From Phormidium tenue FACHB-886 (lineage in GTDB: Bacteria > Cyanobacteriota > Cyanobacteriia > Elainellales > Elainellaceae), in assembly GCF_014764505.1 (NCBI RefSeq), contig NZ_JACXWX010000034.1, positions 1 through 48,994 of the forward strand: a stretch of 48,994 nucleotides of DNA, read 5' to 3'. Both the position numbers and the translations under genes were made by a program. Shown piece by piece: positions 1-9,460 of the stretch; positions within the stretch are counted from its first letter, which is position 1; each line of letters starts with the position of its first letter. The notes under the pieces were generated by a model that saw only the letters and a list, made by a program, of their open reading frames with translations, did not search any database and was not told the DNA's origin.

Positions 1-14
1 ACAACCTTAACCAT
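1..14 (-). CDS. 5' end of a leftward gene cut by the window edge
   Basis: Read on the minus strand, an ATG begins at position 14 and opens with Met-Val-Lys-Val before the window ends. An AGGAG ribosome-binding sequence lies seven bases upstream, so the start is well supported even though only four codons are visible. The product cannot be identified. The gene is divergent from the DUF442 gene at 395, so positions 15-394 hold promoters for both directions. Confidence 0.45.
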
Positions 15-394
15 GATAAATCTCCTTGCAACTGCATAAGCTTACGTTAAGAATACTGCGTCAGCGTGGGTGCCTGCTGATGCAGGAACCAGTTGCCGAT
101 ATCGCGGCACTTAATAATCTACCGGATCATGCTGGAATGAAACGAATCTGAAATCTTTAGAGCGTGCAAACTGATGTGTTCAAAACTACGGTAGACTTAT
201 CGAAATGCCGTAGATTATAAGTAGGACTATCTCATAAGCCGATCGAGAAAGCAAGGTCTTTAGAACTGAGTCGATTAGCTTGGAAGCAGCCAGCCGTACA
301 GACTGTTCTCTGAAAGGCTTGCTTTGCAAAGCTTTTAGAAACAGCTGCCCTCTATTTAAGCACGCGCTACACAAAGCGCTATATAAGGAGCCAG
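15..394. promoter_or_regulatory. Divergent intergenic region with ACCGTAG-type motifs
   Basis: No convincing gene lies here. Positions 185-194 read ACTACGGTAG and positions 206-213 read TGCCGTAG, so two half-sites related as CTACGGT and (G)CCGTAG sit about 21 bases apart. Similar motifs occur upstream of other sulfur-related units (near 1058, 9281 and 16075). A regulatory role is inference. An AAGGAG sequence five bases before the ATG at 395 serves the downstream gene. Confidence 0.3.
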
Positions 395-856
395 ATGGGA
401 GATAACACTAAGGAAGAGAATTTCAAGAAACTGAATGAGGATTTGAGCTATGCCGGACAGCCAACCTCAGAACAGCTACAGGAAGCCGCCAGCGCAGGAT
501 TCAAAGCAGTGCTGAATTTGCGATCGTCTACTGAACCCGGCTCATCTGCAGATGAATCTGCTCAGGCTGCTGCTGCTGGACTCGATTACGCTAACGTGCC
601 GCTCAGCAATGAAAATCCTGATTCTGAACAGATTAGCAAGGCGCTCTGGGAGGTGGAGTCTCTCCCGAAACCTCTGTTGATTCACTGCGGGGCAGGCTTG
701 AGAGCAGGCGCGATCGCTCTAATTGCTAACGCAATTGAAGAAGAGCTTACTCTGGAGCAACTGACGGCTAAAGCGCAAGGGTTGGGAATTAAGCTAGAGC
801 AGCCACATCTTAAACAGTTTATTACAGAGCGTTACCCACTGCCTCCTGAAACCTGA
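395..856 (+). CDS. DUF442 / beta-lactamase-hydrolase-like phosphatase
   Basis: This 153-residue protein matches the DUF442 family (dual-specificity-phosphatase fold), which is often fused or adjacent to sulfide:quinone reductases and persulfide dioxygenases. The phosphate-binding loop is HCGAGLRAG at about residues 90-98, in which Cys and Arg are separated by four residues, as I recall for this family rather than the five of classical tyrosine phosphatases. The N-terminus has the family-typical pattern L(S)YAGQPT followed by GFKAVLNLR. The ATG follows an AAGGAG site by five bases. It reads toward the sulfonate transporter 325 bases downstream and is probably a separate unit. A role in sulfur metabolism is inferred from context; the substrate is unknown. 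Confidence 0.75.
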   Translation: MGDNTKEENFKKLNEDLSYAGQPTSEQLQEAASAGFKAVLNLRSSTEPGSSADESAQAAAAGLDYANVPLSNENPDSEQISKALWEVESLPKPLLIHCGAGLRAGAIALIANAIEEELTLEQLTAKAQGLGIKLEQPHLKQFITERYPLPPET

Positions 857-1180
857 AGCTTGCGAATTCAGGACGTTCTGCACACCAAACATTCTGCATT
901 TGCCCCCTAAATTTCCATTGAGGAACTTTCGATCCAATTCTGCTCAAAGCTTTTTCAGTTGGGGAAGTTAGGGGGTGGATCGGGCAGTACTGAAGGCGAT
1001 CGAAAATCATTACATGGAGTTATTAATTTCAGGTTAAATACTTTAAATCGATTGGCAAACCGTATTATAGTAGCGAAGCTTGCCGCAGAACGAGCAGAAC
1101 CCTAGCGCAGCCGGCTGGCAGGCACAGATCGAAACGTGCTGAATGCACATGACACTTTAAACCTGTGATTCCTAAAACCA
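857..1180. promoter_or_regulatory. Intergenic region upstream of the sulfonate transporter
   Basis: No gene is seen. A GCCCCCTAAATTT stretch near 902-914 is partly complementary to TTAGGGGGT near 968-976, an inverted repeat of the CCCCCTAA type common between cyanobacterial genes that could form a terminator-like structure for the preceding gene. ACCGTATTATAGTA near 1059-1072 resembles the ACCGTAG motifs elsewhere in the sulfur island and contains a -10-like TATTAT, so it is the best promoter candidate for the transporter. Confidence 0.3.
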
Positions 1181-2008
1181 ATGACGCTTGAAAATATCCA
1201 GGATGCTGTACCTCGATCGCCCACCCGAGTGAAACGACTCTTGAATGCAGAGCAGTTGATTGCGTTAGCTTCGATTGGAACAGTATTGGCACTCTGGTTT
1301 CTGGCAACATCACTTCAGTGGGTTAGTCCGCTGTTCCTGCCGTCGCCGATCGCAGTGGGCTCAGCTTTCCTGGAGATTTTGCGAGACGGCTACAAAGGCA
1401 GTTCTCTCCTGTTTCACATTGTCCAAAGCATGTATCGGCTGCTGCTGGCGCTGCTGTTGGCAATTGTGACGGCAATTCCACTGGGTCTGTTGAGTGGATT
1501 TTCTAAGCCAATCCGCGCTGCGCTCGATCCCATCATCGAGTTTTACCGACCCTTGCCACCGCTGGCATACTACACGCTGCTGGTAATCTGGCTGGGAATT
1601 GAGAATCCATCCAAAATCGCCTTGCTATTTCTCGCTGCATTTGCCCCCCTGTATATTGCAGTGGTTTCTGGCGTACAGCGAATTTCTCGTGACCGAATCA
1701 ACGGAGCCCGATCGCTGGGGGCAACGAACTGGAACCTGTTTCTCTATGTAATCTTTCCGTCTTGCTTACCAGAGATATTCACAGGGCTGAGAACAGCGAT
1801 CGGCGTTGCCTATTCCACCTTGGTGGCAGCCGAAATGGTGGCAGCCGTCTCGGGCGTAGGCTGGATGGTACTGGATGCCAGCAAATTTCTCCGCAGCGAT
1901 GTGATTTTTGTCGGCATTATTCTTATGGGCATCATTGCCATTTTGATTGACAGTGGTATTCGCTGGATACAGCGCACTCAACTGCCCTGGATTGGGCATG
2001 ATTCTTGA
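1181..2008 (+). CDS. ABC transporter permease, TauC/SsuC family
   Basis: This is an inner-membrane permease of the sulfonate/taurine (also nitrate-type) importer family. The 275-residue length is typical. It has an N-terminal membrane segment at about residues 25-45, further hydrophobic helices, and the EAA-type cytoplasmic loop around RINGARSLGATNWNLF (residues about 172-187), which contacts the ATPase. The binding protein follows 28 bases later and the ATPase further on, so the three form one transport operon. The ATG has no clear ribosome-binding site. The substrate cannot be read from the permease; the MetY/MetX, SfnB and DszA-like neighbours favour an organosulfonate. Confidence 0.85.
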   Translation: MTLENIQDAVPRSPTRVKRLLNAEQLIALASIGTVLALWFLATSLQWVSPLFLPSPIAVGSAFLEILRDGYKGSSLLFHIVQSMYRLLLALLLAIVTAIPLGLLSGFSKPIRAALDPIIEFYRPLPPLAYYTLLVIWLGIENPSKIALLFLAAFAPLYIAVVSGVQRISRDRINGARSLGATNWNLFLYVIFPSCLPEIFTGLRTAIGVAYSTLVAAEMVAAVSGVGWMVLDASKFLRSDVIFVGIILMGIIAILIDSGIRWIQRTQLPWIGHDS

Positions 2009-2036
2009 GGTGAATTATTGTAGGACGTTTTGAAGA

Positions 2037-3086
2037 ATGCAACTGAAACGAAGAAATGTACTGCTTGGCTTGGTCGGTTTAAGTCTGCCGCTCATCAGCT
2101 CTAGCTGCGCCAGCAGCGCCCCACAAGCTTCTTCCGGAGCAACTCCTTCCGGAGCAACTACCGCTGCAACTGCACCTGACAAAATTCGCATCGGCTATCA
2201 GGTGATTCCAAATGCAGAACTGCTGGCGAAGGCTTTGGGTTTGGCGGAGAAGGCATTCCCTAACTCGGAGGTGCAATACGTTAGCTTCGATTCGGGGCGG
2301 GATGTCAACACCGCTTTTGCGGCAAAGGGGATTGATTTCGGCTTAATCGGCTCTGTGCCCACCAGTGTGGGAATTGCTCGTGATCTACCCTATTATGTCT
2401 ACTTCATCCACGATGTAATTGGCAGTGCAGAAGCGCTGATCGTCAAAGACACGGTTTCATCCATTGCTGACCTCAAAGGCAAGAAAATCGGGACGCCGTT
2501 TGGCTCTACGGCTCATTTTTCTTTGCTGAATTTGTTGAAACTAGACAATATCGATCAGACAGCGTTGACGATTTTGGATCTGCAGCCGCCTGATTTAGTT
2601 GCAGCTTGGCAACGGGGCGACGTCGACGGTGGCTATCTGTGGCAGCCCAACTTGAGTAAGCTACAAAAAGCGGGCGGAACTGTTCTCAAAACATCGGCAG
2701 ATTTGGCGAAACAAGGAGTGGTGACAGCTGATGTAGGCGTTGTTAGCAAAGAATTCGCTGACAAATATCCCGATACGGTCAAACAGTATGTTTCAGTGCT
2801 GAATGAAGCTGTAAAAGCCTATCGCAGCGATCCGACAGCAGCAGCTCAGACGATCGCTTCTGAGCTGGGCATTTCTCCGGAAGAAAGCAAAGTCGCCATG
2901 AGCGAAATTATTTGGCTCGATTCTACTGAGCAGAAAGACGCTAAATACTTGGGCACTGCCGGACAGCCCAGCGAATTTGCCAAAATCCTGAAGGATTCAG
3001 CTGAATTTATGGTGACGCAGAAAAGTATTCCATCTGCCCCAGATTTGACTGCTTATGAAAAAAGCATTTACACGCAAGCGCTATAG
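2037..3086 (+). CDS. ABC substrate-binding protein, TauA/SsuA-like
   Basis: This 349-residue exported solute-binding protein belongs to the NitT/TauT family. The N-terminus (KRRNVLLGL, a hydrophobic stretch, then SSSCAS at about residue 24) resembles a twin-arginine and/or lipoprotein signal, although the residues before the Cys are not an ideal lipobox. A low-complexity Ala/Ser/Thr/Gly linker follows to about residue 45. The mature domain opens with IRIGYQVIPNAELLAKALG, the usual start of taurine/sulfonate-binding proteins, and contains the family pattern DLKGKKIGTPFGSTAHF. It should capture the ligand outside the membrane and deliver it to the permease encoded just upstream. Sulfonate or taurine is inferred from context. 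Confidence 0.85.
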   Translation: MQLKRRNVLLGLVGLSLPLISSSCASSAPQASSGATPSGATTAATAPDKIRIGYQVIPNAELLAKALGLAEKAFPNSEVQYVSFDSGRDVNTAFAAKGIDFGLIGSVPTSVGIARDLPYYVYFIHDVIGSAEALIVKDTVSSIADLKGKKIGTPFGSTAHFSLLNLLKLDNIDQTALTILDLQPPDLVAAWQRGDVDGGYLWQPNLSKLQKAGGTVLKTSADLAKQGVVTADVGVVSKEFADKYPDTVKQYVSVLNEAVKAYRSDPTAAAQTIASELGISPEESKVAMSEIIWLDSTEQKDAKYLGTAGQPSEFAKILKDSAEFMVTQKSIPSAPDLTAYEKSIYTQAL

Positions 3087-3240
3087 AGCATGACAGGATA
3101 ACTGCAAGGTTGCCTTTTACGCCTTGCTGCTGATCCTCCCTTGCTCCCTTAAATCAGGCATATCTCAGACATACTCTCAGACATATTCATAGCTTTCCGT
3201 TCAGCAAATTAATGCCCTACTGATCTCCCCGGAGCCACTT

Positions 3241-4047
3241 ATGACCGCCCCTTCCCACGCGACAGCAGCCATTTCTACCGGAAATGATGTGGCTCATCTC
3301 TTCAATGTTGGAGTCACTTTTGGTGCATCAGGTCAGCAGGTTGACGTGCTACAAGGCATCGACTTGGAGGTGCAACCCAGTGATTTTGTTTGCGTTCTGG
3401 GTTCCTCCGGCTGCGGTAAAACAACGCTGCTGCGCGTTTTAGCAGGCTATCAACCGCCAACGACAGGTTCGGTCGTGGTTTCTGGAAAACTCCACACTCA
3501 ACCCAACCCAGATGTAGGGGTGGTCTTCCAGCGCCCCAATCTGTTTCCATGGCTGACGCTCGCCCGAAATGTAGATTTTGGTCCCAAAATGCGAGGCGTT
3601 AGCAAACAAGAACGGCGGCAGCGAGTTTCGCACTACCTGGAAATGGTAGGGCTGACTGATGCTGCGCATCTGCTGCCGCACCAGCTTTCCGGAGGAATGC
3701 AGCAGCGAGTGGCGATCGCCCGGACCCTTGCGGCTGACCCCCAGCTGGTATTGATGGATGAACCCTTCGGCGCGCTGGACGCACTAACGCGTGAATCAAT
3801 GCAGATCCACCTAAAAACGATCTGGCAACAGACGCGCAAAACTATCTTTTTCATCACGCATGATGTGGAAGAAGCCTTGCTGCTGGCAAACCGGATTATC
3901 GTAATGCATGCCCGTCCGGGGCGAATTGTTCAAGAGTTTAAGAACGCCTTTGCAGCCCGCAGTGAGTCAGCCACACAGCTGCGCCTATCCAGGGAATTCA
4001 TTGAGATGCGAGAACATCTAGTGGCAAACATCCGGGAGACTAGCTAG
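3241..4047 (+). CDS. ABC transporter ATPase, TauB/SsuB-like
   Basis: This 268-residue nucleotide-binding subunit powers the importer. Visible motifs are Walker A GSSGCGKTT (about residues 54-62), the Q-loop VVFQRPNLFPWL, the signature LSGGMQQR (about 150), Walker B LVLMDEP (about 170) and the switch THDVEEAL. FQxxxLFPW and the AL(D)ALTRE segment are typical of the nitrate/sulfonate/taurine ATPases. GGAG lies shortly before the ATG. The gap of 154 bases after the binding protein is longer than usual within an operon but holds no convincing terminator. Function is secure at family level; the substrate is inferred. Confidence 0.88.
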   Translation: MTAPSHATAAISTGNDVAHLFNVGVTFGASGQQVDVLQGIDLEVQPSDFVCVLGSSGCGKTTLLRVLAGYQPPTTGSVVVSGKLHTQPNPDVGVVFQRPNLFPWLTLARNVDFGPKMRGVSKQERRQRVSHYLEMVGLTDAAHLLPHQLSGGMQQRVAIARTLAADPQLVLMDEPFGALDALTRESMQIHLKTIWQQTRKTIFFITHDVEEALLLANRIIVMHARPGRIVQEFKNAFAARSESATQLRLSREFIEMREHLVANIRETS

Positions 4048-4111
4048 AGGATGGGAGTACGTAGATCGCCCTGAATATTACTGAAGCTCGCCTGTCTCGT
4101 TGGCATTTTAG

Positions 4112-5437
<1,326 letters not shown>

Positions 5438-5441
5438 ACGC

Positions 5442-6536
5442 ATGAATTATCAGCAGTTCATTCCGCCGGAAACCCAGTTTTATCACCTTTCTGAACCGTT
5501 TCATCTGGAATCAGGAGCGGTATTGTGGGATGTGCAAATTGCTTACCAAACCTGGGGACAGCTAAACGTAAATCGAGATAACGCTGTCTGGATTTGTCAT
5601 GCGCTGACGGGCTGGCCAGATGCCGCAGACTGGTGGGAGTCGCTGTTTGGAACCGGAAAGGCATTTGATCCAGACATTGATTTTGTGGTGTGCAGCAATG
5701 TGCTGGGGAGCTGCTACGGCACCACCGGACCCACCAGCCTCAATCTCCAAACGGGAAAGCCCTACGGCGCAGCGTTTCCGGAAATTACCGTCCGCGACAT
5801 GGTGCGCCTGCAGGCAGTGCTGCTGGAGGCACTCTCGATTCAGCGCTTAAAGCTGGCGATCGGCGGTTCCTTGGGCGGAATGCAGGTTTTAGAGTGGGCG
5901 CTGTTGTATCCCGAAAAAGTAGCAGCGATCGCCCTGATTGCTGCTTCTGGAAAACATTCTGCCTGGTGTATCGGCTTAAGCGAAGCCCAGCGCCAAGCTA
6001 TTTACGCCGATCCAGCCTGGCAGAATGGCAACTATGCTCCCACCGATCCACCTGCAGCAGGGCTAGCAGTGGCGCGAATGATCGCTATGAACCTGTATCG
6101 GTCTTGGGCAAGCTTTGAGGAACGATTTGGTCGGCAGCGCCACATCGAGCAACCTGGTCAGCCTTATGCGATCGCCAGCTATCTGCACCACCAAGGGCAA
6201 AAGCTGGTTGAGCGATTTGATGCCAATACCTACGTGCGGCTAACACAGGCAATGGATAGCCATGATGTGTCCCGCGATCGCGGTGAGTATGCTGCTGTTC
6301 TGGCGCAGATTCATCAACCTGCGCTAATTGTGGCGATCGACTCAGATATTTTGTATCCGCCGATCGAACAGCAAGAGTTGGCAGCCCTGATGCCAGCGGC
6401 TCAGCTCCAGTTTCTTTACTCTCGCCATGGACACGATGCTTTTTTAATTGACATGGATGCACTCAATGACCTTATCGTGTCTTTTTGTCGTTCGCTTCTG
6501 CTTCACGATGGCATTCCAAAAACAGTCCACATTTGA
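5442..6536 (+). CDS. metX: Homoserine O-acetyltransferase
   Basis: This enzyme acetylates homoserine with acetyl-CoA to supply MetY. It is an alpha/beta-hydrolase-fold acyltransferase of 364 residues. The nucleophile is Ser143 in GGSLGGMQ, with Asp302 in DSDILYPP and His331 in GHDAF as the likely rest of the triad. I place the start at the ATG at 5442 (MNYQQFIPPE), four bases after the metY stop; the longer open frame from 5376 lies inside metY and adds unrelated residues. The stop overlaps the GAGGAAG site of the next gene, so the membrane protein that follows is probably co-transcribed. Confidence 0.9.
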   Translation: MNYQQFIPPETQFYHLSEPFHLESGAVLWDVQIAYQTWGQLNVNRDNAVWICHALTGWPDAADWWESLFGTGKAFDPDIDFVVCSNVLGSCYGTTGPTSLNLQTGKPYGAAFPEITVRDMVRLQAVLLEALSIQRLKLAIGGSLGGMQVLEWALLYPEKVAAIALIAASGKHSAWCIGLSEAQRQAIYADPAWQNGNYAPTDPPAAGLAVARMIAMNLYRSWASFEERFGRQRHIEQPGQPYAIASYLHHQGQKLVERFDANTYVRLTQAMDSHDVSRDRGEYAAVLAQIHQPALIVAIDSDILYPPIEQQELAALMPAAQLQFLYSRHGHDAFLIDMDALNDLIVSFCRSLLLHDGIPKTVHI

Positions 6537-6545
6537 GGAAGAAGC

Positions 6546-8222
6546 GTGACCAGAAAAAGCTTAGAGACAAGTGTGTTTAAGCGGTTGAATCACGTTTTGA
6601 TCGTACTGTTGCCGATCGCTTATGTCATCACTTATTTAGACGTACATGGCAAGAGAGGAGCCTATTACTGGACACCCAATCAAGATCCAGATTACGCTTA
6701 CTTAATGAACTCGTTGGTTCTGGCGCTTTTTCAGGTTCCTCAACACACTGATCACCCCGGTACACCGCTACAGATATTAGGGGCGATCGTTCTGTGGATT
6801 AGCTATGCAGTTCAATCGCTGTTCGATCCAACGATCAATTTAGATTTAGCAGATCAGGTTTTAATGAATCCTGAGCTTTATCTGACATTATTCAATCTTG
6901 TACTGATTGGGGTAACAGCTTGTTCTCTGATCGCTCTAGGATGGGTAGCACTCCGTCTGAGCAACAATTTACTGTTGGCATTGATTCTTCAGATCAGCCC
7001 TTTGCTGCTGATCGCCACTTTTGCAGCATACGAACCGAGCCGGGTTGCCCCGGATGTTTTGCTGGTTTGCTTCAGCCAGATTTTGGCTTTAATTCTGGTT
7101 TGCTATTTGTATGGAAAAGATTCAGGGCGATCGTACAAGTTCAGCGTTGGATTGGGTGTGGTCTTGGGTGTAGGAATGGCAACCAAGGCGACTTTTTTAC
7201 CCACCTTTTTCTACTTTTTATTACCGCAAGGCTGGCGCAATAAAGCATTGGCGTTAGGCACAGCGCTGACTGCTTTTATTCTTGTGACTCTGCCTATTCT
7301 GCCGCGATATGGCAGAACCTTTGGCTGGATGACTGATATTGCCATCCGTACCGGGTCTTATGGCAAAGGCGAAGTGGGGCTGGTTGATGCATCCAACCTG
7401 CCTCGATATGCTAGCCTGCTGCTCTCGCGCAATCTTGTATTTTTCGCAATTCTGCTGATCGCAACGGCTACCTGTTTTGGATTTACTGTGTGTTGGACAA
7501 AGGGTAAAGCGCTACGGGCATCGCTGCCGCAGCCAGACTTTAGAAGAACTTATCTCCTGCTGGTGCTGACTAGTTTGGTCGGTTGGGGGCAGGTAATTTT
7601 AACGCTGAGACAACAGCCCTGGAGCCGCTACCTGTATCCCACCGCTGGATTGATGGGCTTTCTGGTGTTTTTGTTGGTTCAACTTTGTAGAGTAGCTATC
7701 CCTCTGCTTGGGGATAAATTCAGAATCCCAAAATTGAATTGGGTCATTCCAGCGATCGCGCTCACCTTTTGTGTTGCCATTAGCATCCAGCAGATTGATG
7801 CATCAGTGGATAACGTTGCTTCTAGTTCCAAAAAACGGCTGAAGGAACTGGCGAAGATAGAGAGAATCTTACAGAGCAACGAGTATCAAACCTGCGTTCT
7901 AGTCCGTTCCAGACGTGCCTCTACGCTTGAATCTGCCCTCAAGTATGGGGATTTTTGGGCAGGCAAAAAGCTTTCAAAGCGGTTAGACCATCTCTATCCT
8001 CAGCTAGTTTTTTATACTGATAAAGACAGCAGCTTTGAAACCTTTGCCAATCAGCCTGTGAGTCTTGCGGCTTTGGCAGAGCAGGGTAAAGGCTGCGTGC
8101 TCCTGGAAAGCTTTGCAATGCCCATTAACACCTGGAAAGCAAACTATCGACCGCTGCAGCCGATCGACGCAGTTTTTGAGGGCAAATTTGAAGGACTTTA
8201 CCGGCTCAAACTAGATCAATAG
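6546..8222 (+). CDS. Polytopic membrane protein, GT-C glycosyltransferase-like
   Basis: This 558-residue integral membrane protein has roughly ten or more hydrophobic segments and a C-terminal soluble part after about residue 420. The first periplasmic loop contains NQDPDYAYL and TDHPGTPLQ; acidic residues in this loop are the hallmark of GT-C enzymes (PMT/ArnT/DUF2029 types) that use lipid-linked sugars. The start is a GTG at 6546, preceded by GAGGAAG that overlaps the metX stop. Its tight coupling to metX looks accidental or lineage-specific, since no sulfur role is evident. Family assignment is by fold pattern only; it could be an uncharacterised membrane protein. Confidence 0.5.
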   Translation: MTRKSLETSVFKRLNHVLIVLLPIAYVITYLDVHGKRGAYYWTPNQDPDYAYLMNSLVLALFQVPQHTDHPGTPLQILGAIVLWISYAVQSLFDPTINLDLADQVLMNPELYLTLFNLVLIGVTACSLIALGWVALRLSNNLLLALILQISPLLLIATFAAYEPSRVAPDVLLVCFSQILALILVCYLYGKDSGRSYKFSVGLGVVLGVGMATKATFLPTFFYFLLPQGWRNKALALGTALTAFILVTLPILPRYGRTFGWMTDIAIRTGSYGKGEVGLVDASNLPRYASLLLSRNLVFFAILLIATATCFGFTVCWTKGKALRASLPQPDFRRTYLLLVLTSLVGWGQVILTLRQQPWSRYLYPTAGLMGFLVFLLVQLCRVAIPLLGDKFRIPKLNWVIPAIALTFCVAISIQQIDASVDNVASSSKKRLKELAKIERILQSNEYQTCVLVRSRRASTLESALKYGDFWAGKKLSKRLDHLYPQLVFYTDKDSSFETFANQPVSLAALAEQGKGCVLLESFAMPINTWKANYRPLQPIDAVFEGKFEGLYRLKLDQ

Positions 8223-8277
8223 CAGTAGAAATAGCAATAGAAATTCCATCTCTTTACGAATCTCCGAGGAAGTCACC

Positions 8278-9141
8278 ATGAGTATTCACAGCCCCGTTCT
8301 ACCCAAGCTAATTTTCGAGAATTTGCCACGCGTTGAGGCAGATCTCCATTACCTCGTTCCGATGGCAGAAAGACCCGTCAACTACACCTACGAGCCACCA
8401 CCAGGTGTTCCCCGCCAGAACGGAGTTTATGAAACGCGTAGATTGCCTATTCGCAATGCACGAGCCATTGCCCAAGATCTGTCACTCGATCGAGAAGGTG
8501 CTGCGCTAGTCGTTTATCCAACGGCTGTTCACGATTTCTACGATGAAGCCGAAGTCCGTCGAGTTTACTATCCAGAAGCTGAGCGGCTTTTAGCTGAAGT
8601 CACAGGTGCAACTAGGGTGTTGGTGTTTGATCACAATGTCCGTAATCTCGATCGGGCACAGCAGGGCAAAAGCAACGCCAGAGAGCCAGTCAAGCGTGTA
8701 CACAACGATTTCACCGCAAAATCTGGTTATACCCGCGCTCAGGCTGAGTTAGTAGCGCGGGGAATCGAAAATTCTGATGCCTTGCTGCAACAGCGTTTTG
8801 CTATAGTCAACCTGTGGCGGCCGATCGCCGCTCCGGTTCAAGCTTCTCCCTTGGCGGTATGTGACGCGCAGAGTATTGCACCAGCCGATCTCGTTGCAGG
8901 GGATTTGGTGTATCGCGATCGGATTGGTGAAACCTATGCGATAACCTACAGCCCAACGCATCGCTGGTTTTACTTCCCGCAAATGCAACGAGACGAGGCA
9001 GTATTGATCAAATGCTTCGACTCTGCCACAGATGGACGAGCCAGATTTGCTGCCCACACCGCATTCGATGACCCCACAACGCCAGCCCATGCCCCAGCGC
9101 GTGAGAGCATTGAACTGCGATCGCTGATCTTCTACGGTTAA
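8278..9141 (+). CDS. CmcJ/NvfI-family non-heme iron oxygenase-like protein
   Basis: This 287-residue protein resembles the CmcJ/NvfI family (cephalosporin 7-alpha-methoxylase partner CmcJ and fungal endoperoxidase NvfI), an Fe(II)/2-oxoglutarate-type fold. Family features visible are the N-terminal NYTYEPPPGVPRQNG, the VVYPTAVHDFYDEAEV segment, VHNDFTAKSGYTR supplying an HxD pair, and a later His in RFAAHTAFDDPT that could complete an HxD...H facial triad. RPIAAPVQASPLAVCDAQSI is also typical. GAGGAAG precedes the ATG. The gene ends the metYX run. Its substrate is unknown; the surrounding organosulfur genes make a small sulfur compound plausible, but that is inference. Confidence 0.7.
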   Translation: MSIHSPVLPKLIFENLPRVEADLHYLVPMAERPVNYTYEPPPGVPRQNGVYETRRLPIRNARAIAQDLSLDREGAALVVYPTAVHDFYDEAEVRRVYYPEAERLLAEVTGATRVLVFDHNVRNLDRAQQGKSNAREPVKRVHNDFTAKSGYTRAQAELVARGIENSDALLQQRFAIVNLWRPIAAPVQASPLAVCDAQSIAPADLVAGDLVYRDRIGETYAITYSPTHRWFYFPQMQRDEAVLIKCFDSATDGRARFAAHTAFDDPTTPAHAPARESIELRSLIFYG

Positions 9142-9460
9142 CTGTCATTCTGGTTGCTCTACCTACATCCATTGCTATCTTCAGGCTTACCTATCTGTGG
9201 GCTGCCAGGTTTGCATGTCCTTGGTAGTGCTAAAAGCGGAGCTGTGCTACGATCCACTTCTATATAGCGTTAAGTTGATAGAGTTACCGCATTTAGATAA
9301 TTGACTGCCTCTAGCCGCTTGATCATGAGAAATGCCGACAGCCCCCGCTAAAAGAGGCGGGATCCAAACTTATAGTGAGGAAGCCAGCCTAACGAAACGA
9401 ACAACTGCCACAGTTTCATGAACGTGAGTTCTGCATAGCTGTGTACTCTATGGCACTGAG
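9142..9460. promoter_or_regulatory. Intergenic region with short stem-loop and GAGTTACCG motif
   Basis: No gene is seen. A short stem-loop pairs CCCGC (9344-9348) with GCGGG (9357-9361) around an A-rich loop, without a following T-run, so it is not a clear terminator. GAGTTACCG at 9281-9289, followed by a TTTAGATAA stretch, matches the motif upstream of the small ORF/SfnB operon (16075-16092). It is the likeliest promoter or operator for the fused oxidoreductase at 9461. No known riboswitch core was recognised. Confidence 0.3.

Noticed and set aside
186-374. 62-codon minus-strand ORF in the first intergenic region
   Set aside because: Contains the candidate promoter motifs, has no family match and no good start signal.
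5690-6118. 142-codon ORF inside metX
   Set aside because: Alternative frame of a clear homoserine acetyltransferase.
9344-9361. CCCGC/GCGGG stem-loop considered as riboswitch or IS200/IS605 end
   Set aside because: Stem is only five pairs and no conserved riboswitch or IS605 core was found.
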